This document shows, one piece after another, positions 10,060 to 21,973 of a stretch of DNA of 64,000 nt. Numbering within the stretch: position 1 is the first letter of the stretch; each line of letters opens with the position of its first letter. The notes beneath the pieces were generated by a model. It saw only the letters and a program-made list of their open reading frames with translations. It did no database searches and was not told the DNA's origin. The translations under genes were made by a program, and so were the position numbers. The DNA is from Trichobilharzia regenti (Eukaryota > Platyhelminthes > Trematoda > Strigeidida > Schistosomatidae), in NCBI GenBank assembly GCA_944472135.2, contig OX235263.1, forward strand, positions 35,765,379 to 35,829,378, read 5' to 3'.

Positions 10060-10885
10060 CCGTGTAAAAACCATATAAGCGTAATTTTCTGAGCACTGTT
10101 CACTAATTCCGGAATCTTCTGTCAACTGACATCGTGTAGAATTTGCAAGTATGTTAAAACTTTTCTGTACGTAAACCTCATAATTTCTTTAGGCTGTAAG
10201 CAGATGATGAGAAGCCAACGAAATAAGCAATGATGGTACCATATTATTCTGCACAAACCACTGTTGTTCTTGCTTTATTCAAAAACCAATATTATTAATG
10301 ACGATTATTCTAGAATATTCAGTGTATATAAATATATGTAATTGTAGGGCCAGAAGAGGAAATTATTGTAAAGAATATTCTTTGCTCAAATTTTTTCTTG
10401 TCTTCTAAATGTCTCAATGAATATTTTCCCTATATATGATTTATGTTAAACTCTAACCCTTACTGTGAAGTCCGAAGGTTTCACTTATCGGACAAAATGT
10501 TTAACCCTGACCTCAACAATCGCGTGTCTATACTCTGCTTTACTCTAATTAGTTAAGTTGTATTGCAGGTAAACACTTTTAAGCACATACATTAGAGCAC
10601 AACCGCTGTCTGAGCAACTGCTGTAGGAGGTTAGAATTACCAGTCATTGAGACAGAGAAACAGATCTAAATAGTGACTATTGGATTCAGATTCTGTATAA
10701 CAGTAAAACAATATAAGTTAGAAAGAATATGAGGACAAGCATGCCTATCTAGATAACAAGAAGAAGGATTCTGAGACAAAGAAAATAAAACTCAATAGTA
10801 TACTCACTGAGTGTAGCTACAAAACACTTAAATCATGCCAGTGTGATGTGTCTAGTCCTTTCTTTGGTGTAGACTGAATTCTATC
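10060..10885. other. No gene seen
   Basis: AT-rich, many stops in all frames, no recognised repeat. Confidence 0.4.
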
Positions 10886-10889
10886 AGTC

Positions 10890-11645
10890 AGATTTGTAAT
10901 GCGACCAAAAGGCGGGTGTACTGCTCATCAGTCCGCTCCGTCCTACTTTATGGCTAGCTGTGAGACCTGGCCATTGAGAGTGGAAGACATGAAAAGATTA
11001 GCTGTATTTGATCACAGGTGCCTGCGTTCTATCTTCTGTGTGAAGTGGTATAATAAGGTCATCAATATTGAGGTTAGGCATCAGTCGAGTGCTAGGTGAA
11101 CAGGGAAATCAATCGACGAAGTTGTGAAGTTACAAAGACTGAGATGGTTAAGACATGTGTTTCGTATGCATACCTAGTCATCGCCTTCCTCGACAATGGG
11201 CGATGTCAACTGATATAGGGTGGATTAGGCTGGAAAACAGCTAGCGGCGGTCAAATTAAGACATGACACCAGTCAATGAAATCCACAACAGTTAGTTTAA
11301 GCCAGCCAGTCAGCCACGTAGGAAGGTGTAGACTCCCTGACTGACTGGTTGGGGTTCTCGGGACGGTAAAAACCAATGAAGGATGGAGACAATTAGTGAT
11401 ATGGCTCAAAGTGATCGTTCTCAATGGATGGCTAGCACAGATGCATCCACTCCTTGTGACTTATGATTTCCAATGAAACTATATTGTTCTTCGTTATAAC
11501 TATTATTTTGTCTCACACCTCTGTTTACTGTCTCTATTATGCATTTCTTCTACTTTCTTCTGTTGGTTTGTGTTCTACACGGAGTGTGGTGACTCGAACT
11601 ATCGCACCTGGTTGCAAAGTTCTATGTCGATAACAGACAGACATT
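10890..11645 (+). pseudogene. RTE-clade LINE 3' end (same subfamily as 30.5 kb element)
   Basis: 5'-truncated copy: 10899-11099 encodes CETWPLRVEDMKRLAVFDHR, matching the C-terminus of the full-length RTE. The 3' UTR runs through 'gatttccaatgaaactatattgttctt' to a short CAGA repeat tail (about 11629-11643). Contains in-frame stops and an inserted 'gtta' duplication; inactive. Confidence 0.8.
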
Positions 11646-11649
11646 ATAT

Positions 11650-12195
11650 TCAGATGCTGTGTGTTTGCGAAACTTCGCATTCAGATTGATTCATTCTCGG
11701 AGGGAATTTTTAGAAAAAATTGGAATAAAAAATTATTGACACTTGAAAACCTTTTTAAAGTAAGTAAAAGTGTACTCATCATCAACCGGCAAAGAGTCAA
11801 GGACACGATGATTTATGTGGTGAGGCAAGCTTTAATAGCATTCACTGCCTACTGCTCATAATTTTTAAAAGCCCTAGAAGATGTCACTAAATGAACCTTA
11901 ATGGTCACAAATTCATTTCATAATTTCAGTAAACTAATCAATAATAGGCAGTGGATTCCTACTATCCAGTATTAGTATGTCTAGATGCAAGTAAGATACA
12001 CTGGAGTATAACTCTAAACATAATACCACAGGGGGTGTTGAAAATTCCCAAATTAGGATGAATCAAACGTTCCAAGCATTTTAATTTGCAAGGGTTTATC
12101 TATATAAAATGTCGACTTGTATAACGAAATTCCACGTTGTATTAACGTTGTATCATGATTGACGTACTTTCAACGTTGAACTTTGCCCAAAAATG
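11650..12195. other. No gene seen
   Basis: AT-rich spacer without a recognised element. Confidence 0.4.
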
Positions 12196-12199
12196 TAGC

Positions 12200-12590
12200 A
12201 GTTCAAGTAAACACACTCCATATAGAACACAAAGGTACAGAAAAGAGAACAACATTCAAAAACACCATAGAGTAAGACTGTAAGAGAGCAGCATGGAAAT
12301 AAACAACAACACGAGGACTTAATGCATCTGAGGGATTACAGAGGGTGGGTGAACGCATCTGCGCCACCAACCAGACAGCCCACATTTGTTTATATGGCTG
12401 ACTCAAATCAGTTGTCAAGGATTTCGTGAACTGATGCCGCGTCTGGACTTGACCATCCCTAAAACTTTTTCGACCTAATGCTGTGTCAGCTAAGATTGCT
12501 CGTCGAGGAAGGCGATTGCCCGACATGAGTAACATGTGTCTTAGCTGTCTCAGTTGATTCAGCTTCACATCCTCATCGACTGACTAACAC
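12200..12590 (-). pseudogene. Diverged RTE C-terminal fragment
   Basis: The minus-strand frame 12568-12203 begins LNQLRQLRHMLLMSGNRLPR, which aligns with LRWLGHVLRMPSHRLPRRAM of the full-length RTE, then QTRHQFTKSLTTDLS against the 3' UTR-coded part of related copies. Short, antisense to the other RTE copies nearby, inactive. Confidence 0.5.
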
Positions 12591-13380
12591 TTATCGCCTA
12601 ATCTGAAATATCATAAAGATAAGACTAACACATTATACGACAAAAGACGGTGCCTGCTTAGATAAAACTCAATGATTGACGATGGTACATTAGTACAAAA
12701 CCCAGTCAGACAACATTAACTAACTGTTATACTCTTATACGCTAAGTTGTTTAACATACTTGTAACGATGAAAAAGGAATCAATAAATTTAATTATGTAT
12801 ATTTTCAGGTAATCACTCACGCATCCCCAGGTGCGTAACTTTCTATCACACTTCAGTAATATGGATAATTTTTAATTTTTCTCTCTCATATTAGATATTG
12901 AATTACTCAGTATTTTAATAATAAAATATGTACGTTAGTACTACTGTGTTATCATCTACAGAAGCAATAAGTTAACATATTTTCAATCAAGAGTATATAT
13001 TAATCAATAAGTTTAAAAAATACTTCATCTAAGTAAGCTATAAGGCGGGTTAAAGAATCATTTTCCTAACCTGCTGTTATTAGAACAGATTCATAAGCAT
13101 TTTTTGTTATCATTGTAGAGATTTTGTTTTATTCGAATAACAGGCTTTTCCTGTTTATTGAGCTTGAAACCAATAAGGATAAGTATTGAAGTACTTAAGA
13201 GTTAAATGGAGCAGTTAACTGTGACAGCTGACTGCTTGATATATATTGTTCGATCTTAGATTGTCTTTACTGTTATTTCTTCTAGAAAATTGAATGTCAA
13301 ACAAGATTGCTCCAGTAAACAAATCGTAGTTATGATCTTGAAATTATTAGGTCATATACGCCATATTCGGTTATCCCGTG
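12591..13380. other. No gene seen
   Basis: AT-rich, no long frame and no clear repeat. Confidence 0.4.
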
Positions 13381-14005
13381 TTAAATGGTACAATAAGGTG
13401 GGCAATATTGAGGTTAGGTATAAGTCGAGTGCTAGGTAAGGAGGGGAAATCAATCGACGAGGTTGTCAAGTTACACTGGTTGAGATGGGTTAGGACATGT
13501 GTTTCGTATGCATGCCTAGACATCGCCTTCCTCGACAATGGGCAATGTTAGCAGTCATAGAATGGATCAGGTTGGAAAGGAGCTAACCAGTGGTGGTCAA
13601 ACATGACCAGATCAGTCAATGAAATCTACAACAGTAAGTTTAAGCCAGTCAGCCACGTAAAAAAAGTGTAGAATTCCTGACTGGTTGGGGTCCTTGGGAT
13701 GGTAAAAACCAATGAAGACAATTAGTGATATGGCTCAAAATCGTTCTCAGTGACTGGTGCAGCAGATGCATCCATTCTTTGTGATTTATAATATCCAATA
13801 AGATTCTATTGTTCTTCCATATTACTTTTCTTTTACCCTCATATTTGTGTTTATTATTTCTTTCTTTTTAGAATCTCTGTTTACTCTGTTCTCCTGATTT
13901 GTGTGGTACATGGAGGGGGGTGGGGGGGAGTGTGGCAACTCAAATTGCTACACATCTGTGCAAAGTTCTACGTTAAAAGTAGTCAGTCGGTCAGTCAGTC
14001 ATCTT
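13380..14005 (+). pseudogene. RTE-clade LINE 3' end fragment
   Basis: Matches the 3' part of the full-length RTE ('gtgttaaatggtacaataaggt', 'gatgggttaggacatgtgtt', 'tgactggttggggtcc', 'gatttataatatccaataag'), ends in a 'cagtcggtcagtcagtc' tail. Multiple frame breaks; a G-rich run (ggggggtgggggggag, about 13915) is unusual. Confidence 0.75.
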
Positions 14006-14540
14006 GATAAAAAAAAGCCCAGAAGTGAGTTTACAGAAGAATAGTATTATAACTGGGAGGTCAACATCAAAATAGATAAGTTAAATGGAAAGGGGACTAT
14101 TCAATAATATGCAATGGGTATTTTGTTTAAGGGATTAGAGATTTTAGTACAAGTAAATATTAAGGTAAACAATGCTTCTGTAAACATTTTAATTGAAAAT
14201 GATGTGAAGGGAGGACTAAGTACAGTCATCAAAAAAAAAATATGGTTTATAACTCATACAGATATTATTTGTTTAATCGTAGGCAATGAGATGACTAAAA
14301 ATAATCCTTACATTGTAAATTGTTTCATATGTTGTCTTCGTAATTGTTAAGTCTATGTGTTATCTCAAACCTCCTAATTGTTTTCCTTCACTCTTTGATT
14401 CTAATAATGTTATTATTTATTATAATAATATTGTCACAATGGCTTTCTTTACTTTCAGTTCTACTACTTCCTCAAGAATACATTTATACCATCATCAGTA
14501 AATACTTGATTCCATGTGTTTCAAAAAACCTCCATCTGAC
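14006..14540. other. No gene seen
   Basis: AT-rich. Two short unsupported frames (14114-14350, 14344-14589) show no recognisable motif. Confidence 0.4.
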
Positions 14541-14544
14541 AAAT

Positions 14545-14745
14545 GTCATGAATGCATCGGGGTTCGATTCCCTGCCGATACACTCATAAAACTCTTCTAG
14601 TTTACTACTAGCTTGTTTAACGCTCAGAAAAGAGAGAAGTTTGGGTGTGAGACTAGTAGTCCCACCCCATAAGACAAAACACCACCACCACTGAAACTTT
14701 ATACCTTCAGTTTGAAGCCACATAGAATGAATGGAATGAAAATAA
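14545..14745 (+). mobile_element. SINE-B, 5'-truncated
   Basis: Starts within the T-arm (GGGGTTCGATTCCCTG) and continues through the SINE-B body ('gagactagtagtcccaccccat', 'cagtttgaagccacatagaatg'). Diverged. Confidence 0.55.
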
Positions 14746-15010
14746 ACCACAAATGCTAAAAATTTCCCACCACCTAGGTATTTAAGACAGTAAAAGACGA
14801 TTTGAGTGTTAAGTACGTCAATTTTAAAGAAAAAAAACAATCACATAGAACAAGTGAATAAGGATAAGCTTTTCTTCATGTCTACAATTAGATAAGTCAA
14901 CTAAAGTGTTAAGCAAAACAGTAAAAGACTGAACACTGAGATTAAAACTGCATATAATGAAGAAAAACCAAAAGATATAAGTATAAAACTTGGGCATTGT
15001 GGTAGAGTAT

Positions 15011-15162
15011 AACTCCATTATGGATAAGATTTTATTTTGATAAATCACACACAGTGTTGTACAGTTATATTAACTGTACATATATGTATATAACATATAT
15101 ATATATAACTGTACAACACTGTGTGTGATTTATCAAAATAAAATCTTATCCATAATGGAGTT
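15011..15162. repeat. Perfect 60-bp inverted repeat of a Penelope terminus
   Basis: 15011-15070 is the exact reverse complement of 15103-15162, around a 32-nt AT-rich spacer. Each arm contains the Penelope end sequence seen at 9995-10025 ('gtgtgatttatcaaaataaa'). Sequence to the left (about 14985, 'aaaacttgggcattgtggta') also matches Penelope flanking sequence at 19905-19935 in reverse orientation. Confidence 0.85.
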
Positions 15163-15396
15163 AAAACCCAAATATGTTTAGAATCAGGCAACACCCTCTT
15201 CTTGGTTTATCGTTAATTGATAAGGTACTTAATAAGCAAACTGGGGGACAGTGTTACATAGTCATTGATTAGGGAATTCAAGCAAAGTATTTGAAATCAA
15301 TCAGACATGCTGTAGGTATTTGTATTCACTAGTTAAGCAGCCTCACCACTGACAGTACAAAAAAACGTGTGACAGGACGAAAAATAAAACTTTAGG

Positions 15397-15826
15397 TTTT
15401 TTCATCATGAGCTGACATTAGTTAGAGAAACATTGGAAAACCTGGGAGTACTGGACAGCTGTTTCGTCCTAGTTTGGGACTCTTCAGAAGCACGAATCCA
15501 CCATGGGGGTTCGAACTCAGGACCTTCTGGCTACAAGGCAAGCGAACTCGTAGACCATTAAGCCACTGGGACCCGATCCAATGGCTCACGAATTCTAACT
15601 TCTGCCAATTCACGATATAGCGCAACCGCTAGCCAATGTCTTCGGCGAGTATTTGTCCTCACACCCGACCTTCTGAACCCTACTGGTCACGACTTCTCAC
15701 TAGAACCCCACGTAACTACCTACCTGAATAGGGCCAGCCGCTAGTGAGCATTTCATTGATATTCAAGTGTTGGTTTATAGAGATGAAAATCCTGTAACCA
15801 ATCAAATCCCTACAAACCAACACTTG
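15397..15826. mobile_element. HHR-SINE inverted pair with 11-bp TSD
   Basis: The left copy is minus (15397 to about 15770) with hammerhead, tRNA-like head and a long 5' region. The right piece is only a short plus-strand tail (about 15785-15826), preceded by a tail fragment in minus orientation (about 15773-15784). AAAACTTTAGG at 15386-15396 is repeated at 15827-15837. The left tail ends 'catgatgaaaaaa', the right at 'ccaacacttg'. Confidence 0.8.
15448..15493 (-). ncRNA. Hammerhead ribozyme motif, one stem I defect
   Basis: Core CTGAAGA, stem II GTCC-loop-GGAC, GAAAC, palindromic ACAGCTGT, GTC and CAGTAC are all present. The 5' strand of stem I is GTGCTT, so the base pair next to the cleavage site (U/C) is lost and one other pair is G-U. 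Probably weak or inactive. Confidence 0.6.
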
Positions 15827-15839
15827 AAAACTTTAGGGG

Positions 15840-16046
15840 TTAATTTTTACTTTACCACTTCTTAGAGAACGCAAATGAAGCACCAATGAAATATGAGTAA
15901 TGAAACTACTGTCATGCTCCAGTAAACTAGGGATATAAAAAGTCTTTAAACCAACAAAAAAGCGCATAGGACTATACAACGACCACTAATTGTTTTTACT
16001 ACTGAGTAATTAATTTTTCGACGTAATAGAACCTTCAATCAGAATC

Positions 16047-16081
<35 letters not shown>

Positions 16082-16520
16082 CGCTGGTACACTAAAGATA
16101 CTAATCCACAAAAGCATGCTGTAATTCTGTAAGGGATTTATGAAAGGAACTCCATAGAATTAACAAATGCGACGATTTAAAAGTTAAAGATTAATCCAGA
16201 AAGAATCTTTTTTTGAGAAAGTCCCAATAAATGAGAGCACAACTCCGAAACTAATATACAAACAATATTATTCTCTCTTAAGTTTAGGCGTTCCACACCT
16301 AACCAAGTGGGTCACGAGTTCAGATCCCGCTCCACCTGACGAGATTTGGGCAGTCATATGGTATCACCGGCCTTCAACACAATACATTTCCAAATGCATG
16401 TAACTGTAAATAGTTATTAAGTAACATTTCATTCATTTTCTGGATAATAATTAATGAGACAAAGACAGGCAAAGTTCTATATCTCAAAAAATTGCGTTTC
16501 TTTTTCATATCTATATAATA
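15840..16520. other. No gene seen; (TA)n microsatellite
   Basis: AT-rich; a pure TA run at about 16050-16078. A tRNA-like string at about 16310-16335 ('gagttcagatcccgctcc') is too isolated to call. Confidence 0.5.
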
Positions 16521-16534
16521 TGCAGTAAACCAAT

Positions 16535-17794
16535 CCTGCCCGATAGCTGCTACCTTGACGTGGTGGTCGCTGGCCTTGCCTATCGCAATGACCCCACAAA
16601 CTACAATGGCTGGAACTATTGTTCCTGTAGGTCCTATCATGCCAGGAAGGTTGTTAGGAAAGCAATTAGACTAAAAGCAGTCACCGGAATAGTGTAAGAA
16701 TTTTCTTTTACGCTATGATGGGGGTCCGTGAGCGAAGTCGTACTGCTGGGGAATAGGGATGTAACAGAAGTGAGATGTTTCCCTCAGATGACCAGCATTC
16801 CAGCTACCTATGCTGTCTCTCCACTCTGCAGAGAAGGAGGTAAAATAGGTCGACCCTAAAATTTGTACATCCCGACTTACTCTACGGTGGTCCATAACCA
16901 GCAGTAAGTTTACTAATACGGAACCAAACCAAGAAACCAGTTCATACAGGCCCCAACGGGTTGATCTCTATCGAAATCTCAGTAGGGATGCAGAGGGCTA
17001 GTTTTGTATATGCCAGTTTACGCCATCTCTGGCTTAGTAAACGTGATATCCGACTATCGACCAAAGGGCGTGTGTACTGCTCATCAGTCCGCTCCGTCCT
17101 CCTTTATGGCTAGCTGTGAGACCTGGCCATTGAGAGTGGAAGACATGAAAAGATTAGCTGTCTTCGATAAATGGTACCTGCGTTCTATCTCCCGTGTGAA
17201 GTGGTATAATAAGGTCATCAATATTGATGTTAGGCATCAGTCGAGTGCTAGGTGAACAGGGGAAATCAATCGACGAAGTTGTGAAGTTACAAAGACTGAG
17301 ATGGTTAAGACATGTGTTTCGTATGCATGCCTGGTCATCGCCTTCCTCGACAATGGGCAATGTTAGCTGACATAGGGTGGATTAGGCTGGAAAACAGCTA
17401 GCGGCGGTCAAATTAAGACATGACACCAGTCAATAAAATCCACAACAGTTAGTTTAAGCCAGCCAGCCAGCCACGTAGGAAGGTGTAGACTCCCTGACTG
17501 ACTGGTTGGGGTTCTCGGGACGGTAAAATCCAGTGGTTAGAAACAATTGGTGATATGGCTCAAAGTGATCGTTCTCAATGGCCGGCGGAGATGTATCCAC
17601 TCCTTCTGACTTATGATTTCCAATGAAACTATATTGTTCTTCGTTATAACTATTATTTTGTCTCACACCTCTGTTTACTGTCTCTAATATGCATTTCTTC
17701 TACTTTCTTCTGTTGGTTTGTGTTCTACACGGAGTGTGGCGACTTGAACTGCTGCATATCGGTGCAAGGTTTCATGTCGAAAACAGACAGCAGG
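16535..17794 (+). mobile_element. Internally deleted RTE derivative with 8-bp TSD
   Basis: 5' part (16535 to about 16955) matches the RTE 5' region at 25040 and 30525 ('gatagctgctaccttgacg'). It then jumps at about 16955 straight to 'caacgggttgatctct', which in the full-length copy is at 33508, and continues through the RT C-terminus (SCETWPLRVEDMKRLAVF, 17004-17255) and 3' UTR to 'gaaaacagacag'. AAACCAAT flanks it (16527-16534, 17795-17802). It lacks the endonuclease and nearly all of the RT, so it is non-autonomous. Confidence 0.8.
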
Positions 17795-17802
17795 AAACCA
17801 AT

Positions 17803-18460
17803 GATGAGACCTAAATAAGAAAGGTACCCAGGCATTTTTGCCAAGGTTATTTGATAGTTTCAAGTTCATTTATATATATTGATTATAAAAAACAAAACCA
17901 AGAAGAAAAAAATATACTCATCGCCATATAGGTCACATTTCTACTCACAAAGAGTATTCTCTAATTTAGGTAGTAACTTAAGAGGAGGAAATATTCAAGT
18001 GGACGATGGTGTCACACATGTGATAGTATGCAATCGAGGCAAACAGAACAGAGGAAATAATAGCTAAGCTTGAGTATACATTGTTATGAAATTATTTCAA
18101 CAAATAAAATAAGACAAGAATTGAGGAATAAGTATATGATTGAAAGATAGAAAGTGTTCTTATATATTATTGACTTTCAACACACTTAAAAATAATCTGT
18201 TTACATACAAATGATTTACTGTTGACAGGAATTTCCAGTGTAGAACTTCCCAAAAAAAAGTTGGCACACTTCATAAATTACAGATAGGTAAACAAATATC
18301 CATAGAAACTATAATAAATAGAGAAGTCTGGCAGAAAAAATAATTACATAGAGAATTCGACGGTTATTTAAGTTCATAAAGAGTGAGTGAATTTTTACCA
18401 TTGGGAACGACTTTGAACCATATCATCAACAGTCTCTAGCTGTTGATTCTTAGAGTCTTG
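17803..18460. other. No gene seen
   Basis: AT-rich spacer between an RTE derivative and a Penelope copy. Confidence 0.4.
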
Positions 18461-18465
18461 ACGGC

Positions 18466-19805
18466 ACCAAATTGGTCATTTCTGACCAAGAACTCGAACT
18501 TAGGACAAAAGTGCCAATTGAGGACATAATGCTGGGAGTACAGCTTTGCGTGACTTCTACAGTATTTAAATTCCAAGGGAAAATATACAAACAAACTGAG
18601 GGAGTTGCCATGGGATCACCAATATCCCCGGTGGTAGCAGATATATTCATGGATAGGTGGGAAAAGATAGCGATTGAAACGTTCACCCCCACCCCAAAAG
18701 TATGGTGGAGGTATGTAGATGACACATTCACTGTACTTAGAACACAAGATATAGATAGATTTTTCGAGCACATCAACTCGAAGGTAGAGGCAATTCAATT
18801 CACTTATGAATTGGAAAGTCAGGAAGGGGAACTTCCAATGTTAGATTGCAACGTTAAAAGGAAAGAAGATGGGAAGCTAAACACTAGTGTTTACAGAAAA
18901 CCCACACATTCAAACAGATATTTGGATTTCCGATCATCCCATCCTATGTCAGTAAAAATAGGATTAGTGAAATGTTTAAATGACAGAGCACAAAAACTAA
19001 GTAGTACCAAGGAAAATCTAAGACAGGAAGTGACACACATAAAAGAAGCCTTGAAACTTAATAATTACCCGGATAAATTAGTCAAGAAATATGTAAGTAA
19101 ATGTAAAAATAAAATAAATAATGATAACAGAGATAGTGATAATAATAATAATGATAATAATAATAATAATAATGGTAATAATAATAGTGATAATAATAAC
19201 AATATAATATTAATAACGACACCAACAATAAGGAATGTAAATCATCAACAATAATTCCATACAAAGAAGGAACCTCGGAAGCCTTACGCAGAATTCTTAA
19301 CAAGGCAGGAATAAAAGTGGCATTCAAACCCACAAACTCAATTAGAAACAAGCTTTGTCGGTTAAAGGATCCTGTAGAGCCATTAAAACAAAACAATTTA
19401 GTTTATCTAATACCCTGCAATGATTGTCAGGTCAAATACATAGGTCAAACTAGTAGAACAGGGGCAGTCAGACTAGCCGAACATAAAAACCTAGCTAAAT
19501 CTAGATTGGTTGACCCGAATAAGATAAGAAATCTAGAGAGTAGTTCAGCTATAGCACTACATGCAGTTACACACAACCATACAATAGGATGGGATAGGAT
19601 GACAGTTTTAAAATCTAATGTCACAGGGTATAGGGAGAGATTGATAACAGAAGCTTTGTTTATCGAATCAACTGCAAATACATGTAATAGGAATGATTCA
19701 ACACCTGTCCCAGATATATGGAAAATTCTACTGCCCATACAACAAATAGGAGAAGACAGAGAAAACTATAAAAATCAAATCTCGAAGTCGTGTGACAAAA
19801 ATTGA
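18466..19805 (+). pseudogene. Penelope-like element RT plus GIY-YIG, 5'-truncated
   Basis: 18472-19254 encodes the RT palm from within the fingers: TEGVAMGSPISPVVADIFMD (motif B), YVDDTFTVL (motif C) and MLDCNVKRKEDGKLNTSVYR. The frame runs through an Asn/Asp-rich tract coded by an AAT microsatellite and stops at 19254. 19317-19805, one frame over, carries FKPTNSIRNKLCRLKDPVEP, IPCNDCQVKYIGQTSRTG (GIY-YIG core) and PDIWKILLPI at the C-terminus. Closest relative in the window is the 8.3 kb copy. A single frame change after the microsatellite plus 5' truncation; otherwise well preserved. Confidence 0.88.
19130..19215 (+). repeat. AAT/GATAAT microsatellite inside coding sequence
   Basis: Runs of aat, gat and ggt triplets encode an Asn-rich linker between RT and GIY-YIG domains. 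The frame is open across the repeat and lost just after it, consistent with slippage. Confidence 0.8.
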
Positions 19806-20300
19806 TATGATTATGAACAATAAATTGTGTTCGAAACGTCATCCAGTATACAATACTGTTTCACTGTGTGATACATTTAATAATCAAACTAATATGGAAT
19901 TACTTAATACCACAGTGCCCAAGTTTTACACATATATCTCATTGAAAACAATATTGTTGTTTTACCTGCATGTCTTGTTTTAAAAGTTAAAATCTAATAG
20001 GAAATTCTTACACACACAATTGCTTTAAAAGATGAATCTTTTTATTCAGAATATGGCTAAAACACTGTTCTTTGATTGGACTAATGTCGAATGTCTAGAG
20101 GTCCTTAGCCTTTTATAGCCTCAGCTAAAGTATAATGTCACGCTCAAACCACCAGTGTTGATGAATATTTAAAAAACTGATTTCTCCTACCAAGAACCTT
20201 ACACCTAATCTCTACAGGTGTATGAGATACTACAGACACTACAATGATCAAATACGTCACAAATTCACATAGAAAGAAAGAAAAACATCATATACACCAA
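19806..20300 (+). repeat. Penelope 3' terminal region, then unannotated
   Basis: 19806-19940 carries the terminal block 'gattatgaacaataaattgt...cgaaacgtcatcc' and 'taccacagtgcccaagtttta'. Nothing is recognised from about 19985 to 20300. Confidence 0.5.
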
Positions 20301-20309
20301 GGGTAGCTC

Positions 20310-20640
20310 CGTGGTGAGTGCTACTGGTAAGATTTAACAGTAGTATATAAAAAGACGATCGTCGGCATAAAAAAATCAAATATCAAAGAGACAGATTTGA
20401 CGTCAGAGGAAACAATTGATGATACAACATCACGGAGACACATAGGAGAAGTGAAAGGAACACGAAGAAACACAATATGGAGGAAGGCGAGAAGTACCAC
20501 AACACGAAAGACCTGTAGAAAAGGTGCGTTGAAGATAAGGTGTATATAATGTGGCTATATAGTGATACCAAATTGCAAACAAACATTCCTTCACTAAGTC
20601 TTTGGTCTTCTACTGTTACTGTCCCACATGCTAAGGTACG
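20310..20640 (+). repeat. Dispersed repeat, copy 2 (uninterrupted)
   Basis: Matches 85-250 and 485-580, without the SINE-B insertion present in copy 1. It shows the pre-insertion state ('gaaagacctgtagaaaaggtgcgttgaag'). Confidence 0.5.
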
Positions 20641-20669
20641 CGTTAAAACCTGTTTTTACCAGTATTTTT

Positions 20670-20902
20670 TTCGTTCACTTTCCCAGTGGAACATAGAGCT
20701 TCAAGCTAGAGGATTGGAGTTTCTATAGCAGTGTTTATTTTTACAGAATGGAGTTGCTAACCTCATGCCCAACTTTTCCTCTTTACCAGTTTTATTACTG
20801 GCTTAGTGAGGTAAAGGAGTGCGTCGGTGGCCGGGGATCGAACCCCAGACCATATGCATGGTCGGCGGGCATCCTGACTGCTGCTGTACCACCGACGCAC
20901 AT
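20670..20902 (-). mobile_element. SINE-B copy
   Basis: Minus orientation: body at 20690-20815 and tRNA-like head at about 20818-20900 (B-box GGGTTCGATCCCCGG on minus, acceptor-like 'gtcggtgg'). Same family as 6560-6795. Confidence 0.7.
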
Positions 20903-21339
20903 TTTTTTACCAGTTGGCAATATAGTTTTTGTATTCAAAATATCCATTTTCAGACTACTTATTGGCTAACAATTTTCAGTCAGAAAACCAAATGGCAAAA
21001 TACAAAGGCACTCCTTTTACTGACCAAAAATCGTGTTAAAAGAAATTGTAACCTTGTTTCACATAAATGTGATTTTTTGATTAAGAGCATACTATCGCAT
21101 GCCACACCTCTAAAGCACACTTTCAATTTTCAAATTCACCGTCGTAAACAACCGATATATGAAAAATGTGGTCACTTCAGAATTAAATTTTTCAACAAGT
21201 ACATTAGAAAACAAGAAAGAGTCATAACCGAAAGGAAATAAGCGTTCAGATAAATACCTTAGTTGAAAACTTAATTTCAGGATAAACAATCTACTTCGAT
21301 GACAAATGTTCACCCGGATGGAAATTCACTTACTCATCA

Positions 21340-21590
21340 TAGTCGTGCATCGGTGGCACAGAGGTAGAATGCTCGCCAACCACGCCGCCACACGTAGTTC
21401 GGGGTTCGATCCCCGGCCATAGACGCACTCCTTTACCTCACTAAGCCAATAGTAAGACTGGTAAAGAGGAAAGGTTGGGCACGAGGCTGGCAACCCCATC
21501 CTGTAAAAAATAAATACCACTGCCACAGGAACTTGAAGCCTCTAGCTTGAAGCTCTATGTTCCACTGGGAACGTGCAGGGAATTAAAAAG
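21340..21590 (+). mobile_element. SINE-B copy
   Basis: tRNA-like head with A-box 'ggcacagaggtagaatgc', T-arm GGGGTTCGATCCCCGG, then the SINE-B body ('aagccaatagtaagactggt', 'gcctctagcttgaagctcta'). Confidence 0.7.
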
Positions 21591-21903
21591 GTTATAGTTT
21601 TTCACGTTTCAGTTGTTAGACAAAAAGCAGAAATTCTGTCAGTACACTTTATACATTTAAAATTTAGAATTACCTTTGAGAAGTGGATGAAACTCATATA
21701 AATAAAGAATTCAGAAATTTCAATAGTGAAATTGTTGTCAGTCACCTTATTTGATGCAATAAAGCAAACTTTTACCAAGAAATGATAGCTAACTTTTGAA
21801 GAAACTAGATGATGAAGTTAATCACGAAGATATTGTATATATATTACTCAACTAAGTCCATCATAGCTTACGATCAATATTTTACTTTCTAAAGATATCT
21901 AAC
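21591..21903. other. No gene seen
   Basis: AT-rich spacer. Confidence 0.4.
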
Positions 21904-21973
21904 AGATTTGTATTTGGTTACAGGATTTCATCATGAGCTGACATTAGTTAGAGAACCATTGGAAAACCTGGGA

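Noticed and set aside
16290..16340. Possible tRNA fragment (gagttcagatcccgctcc)
   Set aside because: Only a B-box-like string; no paired acceptor, D or anticodon arm could be drawn.
18450..19396. Minus-strand ORFs rich in Tyr/His and others over the Penelope copy
   Set aside because: Antisense shadows of the RT and of the AAT microsatellite.
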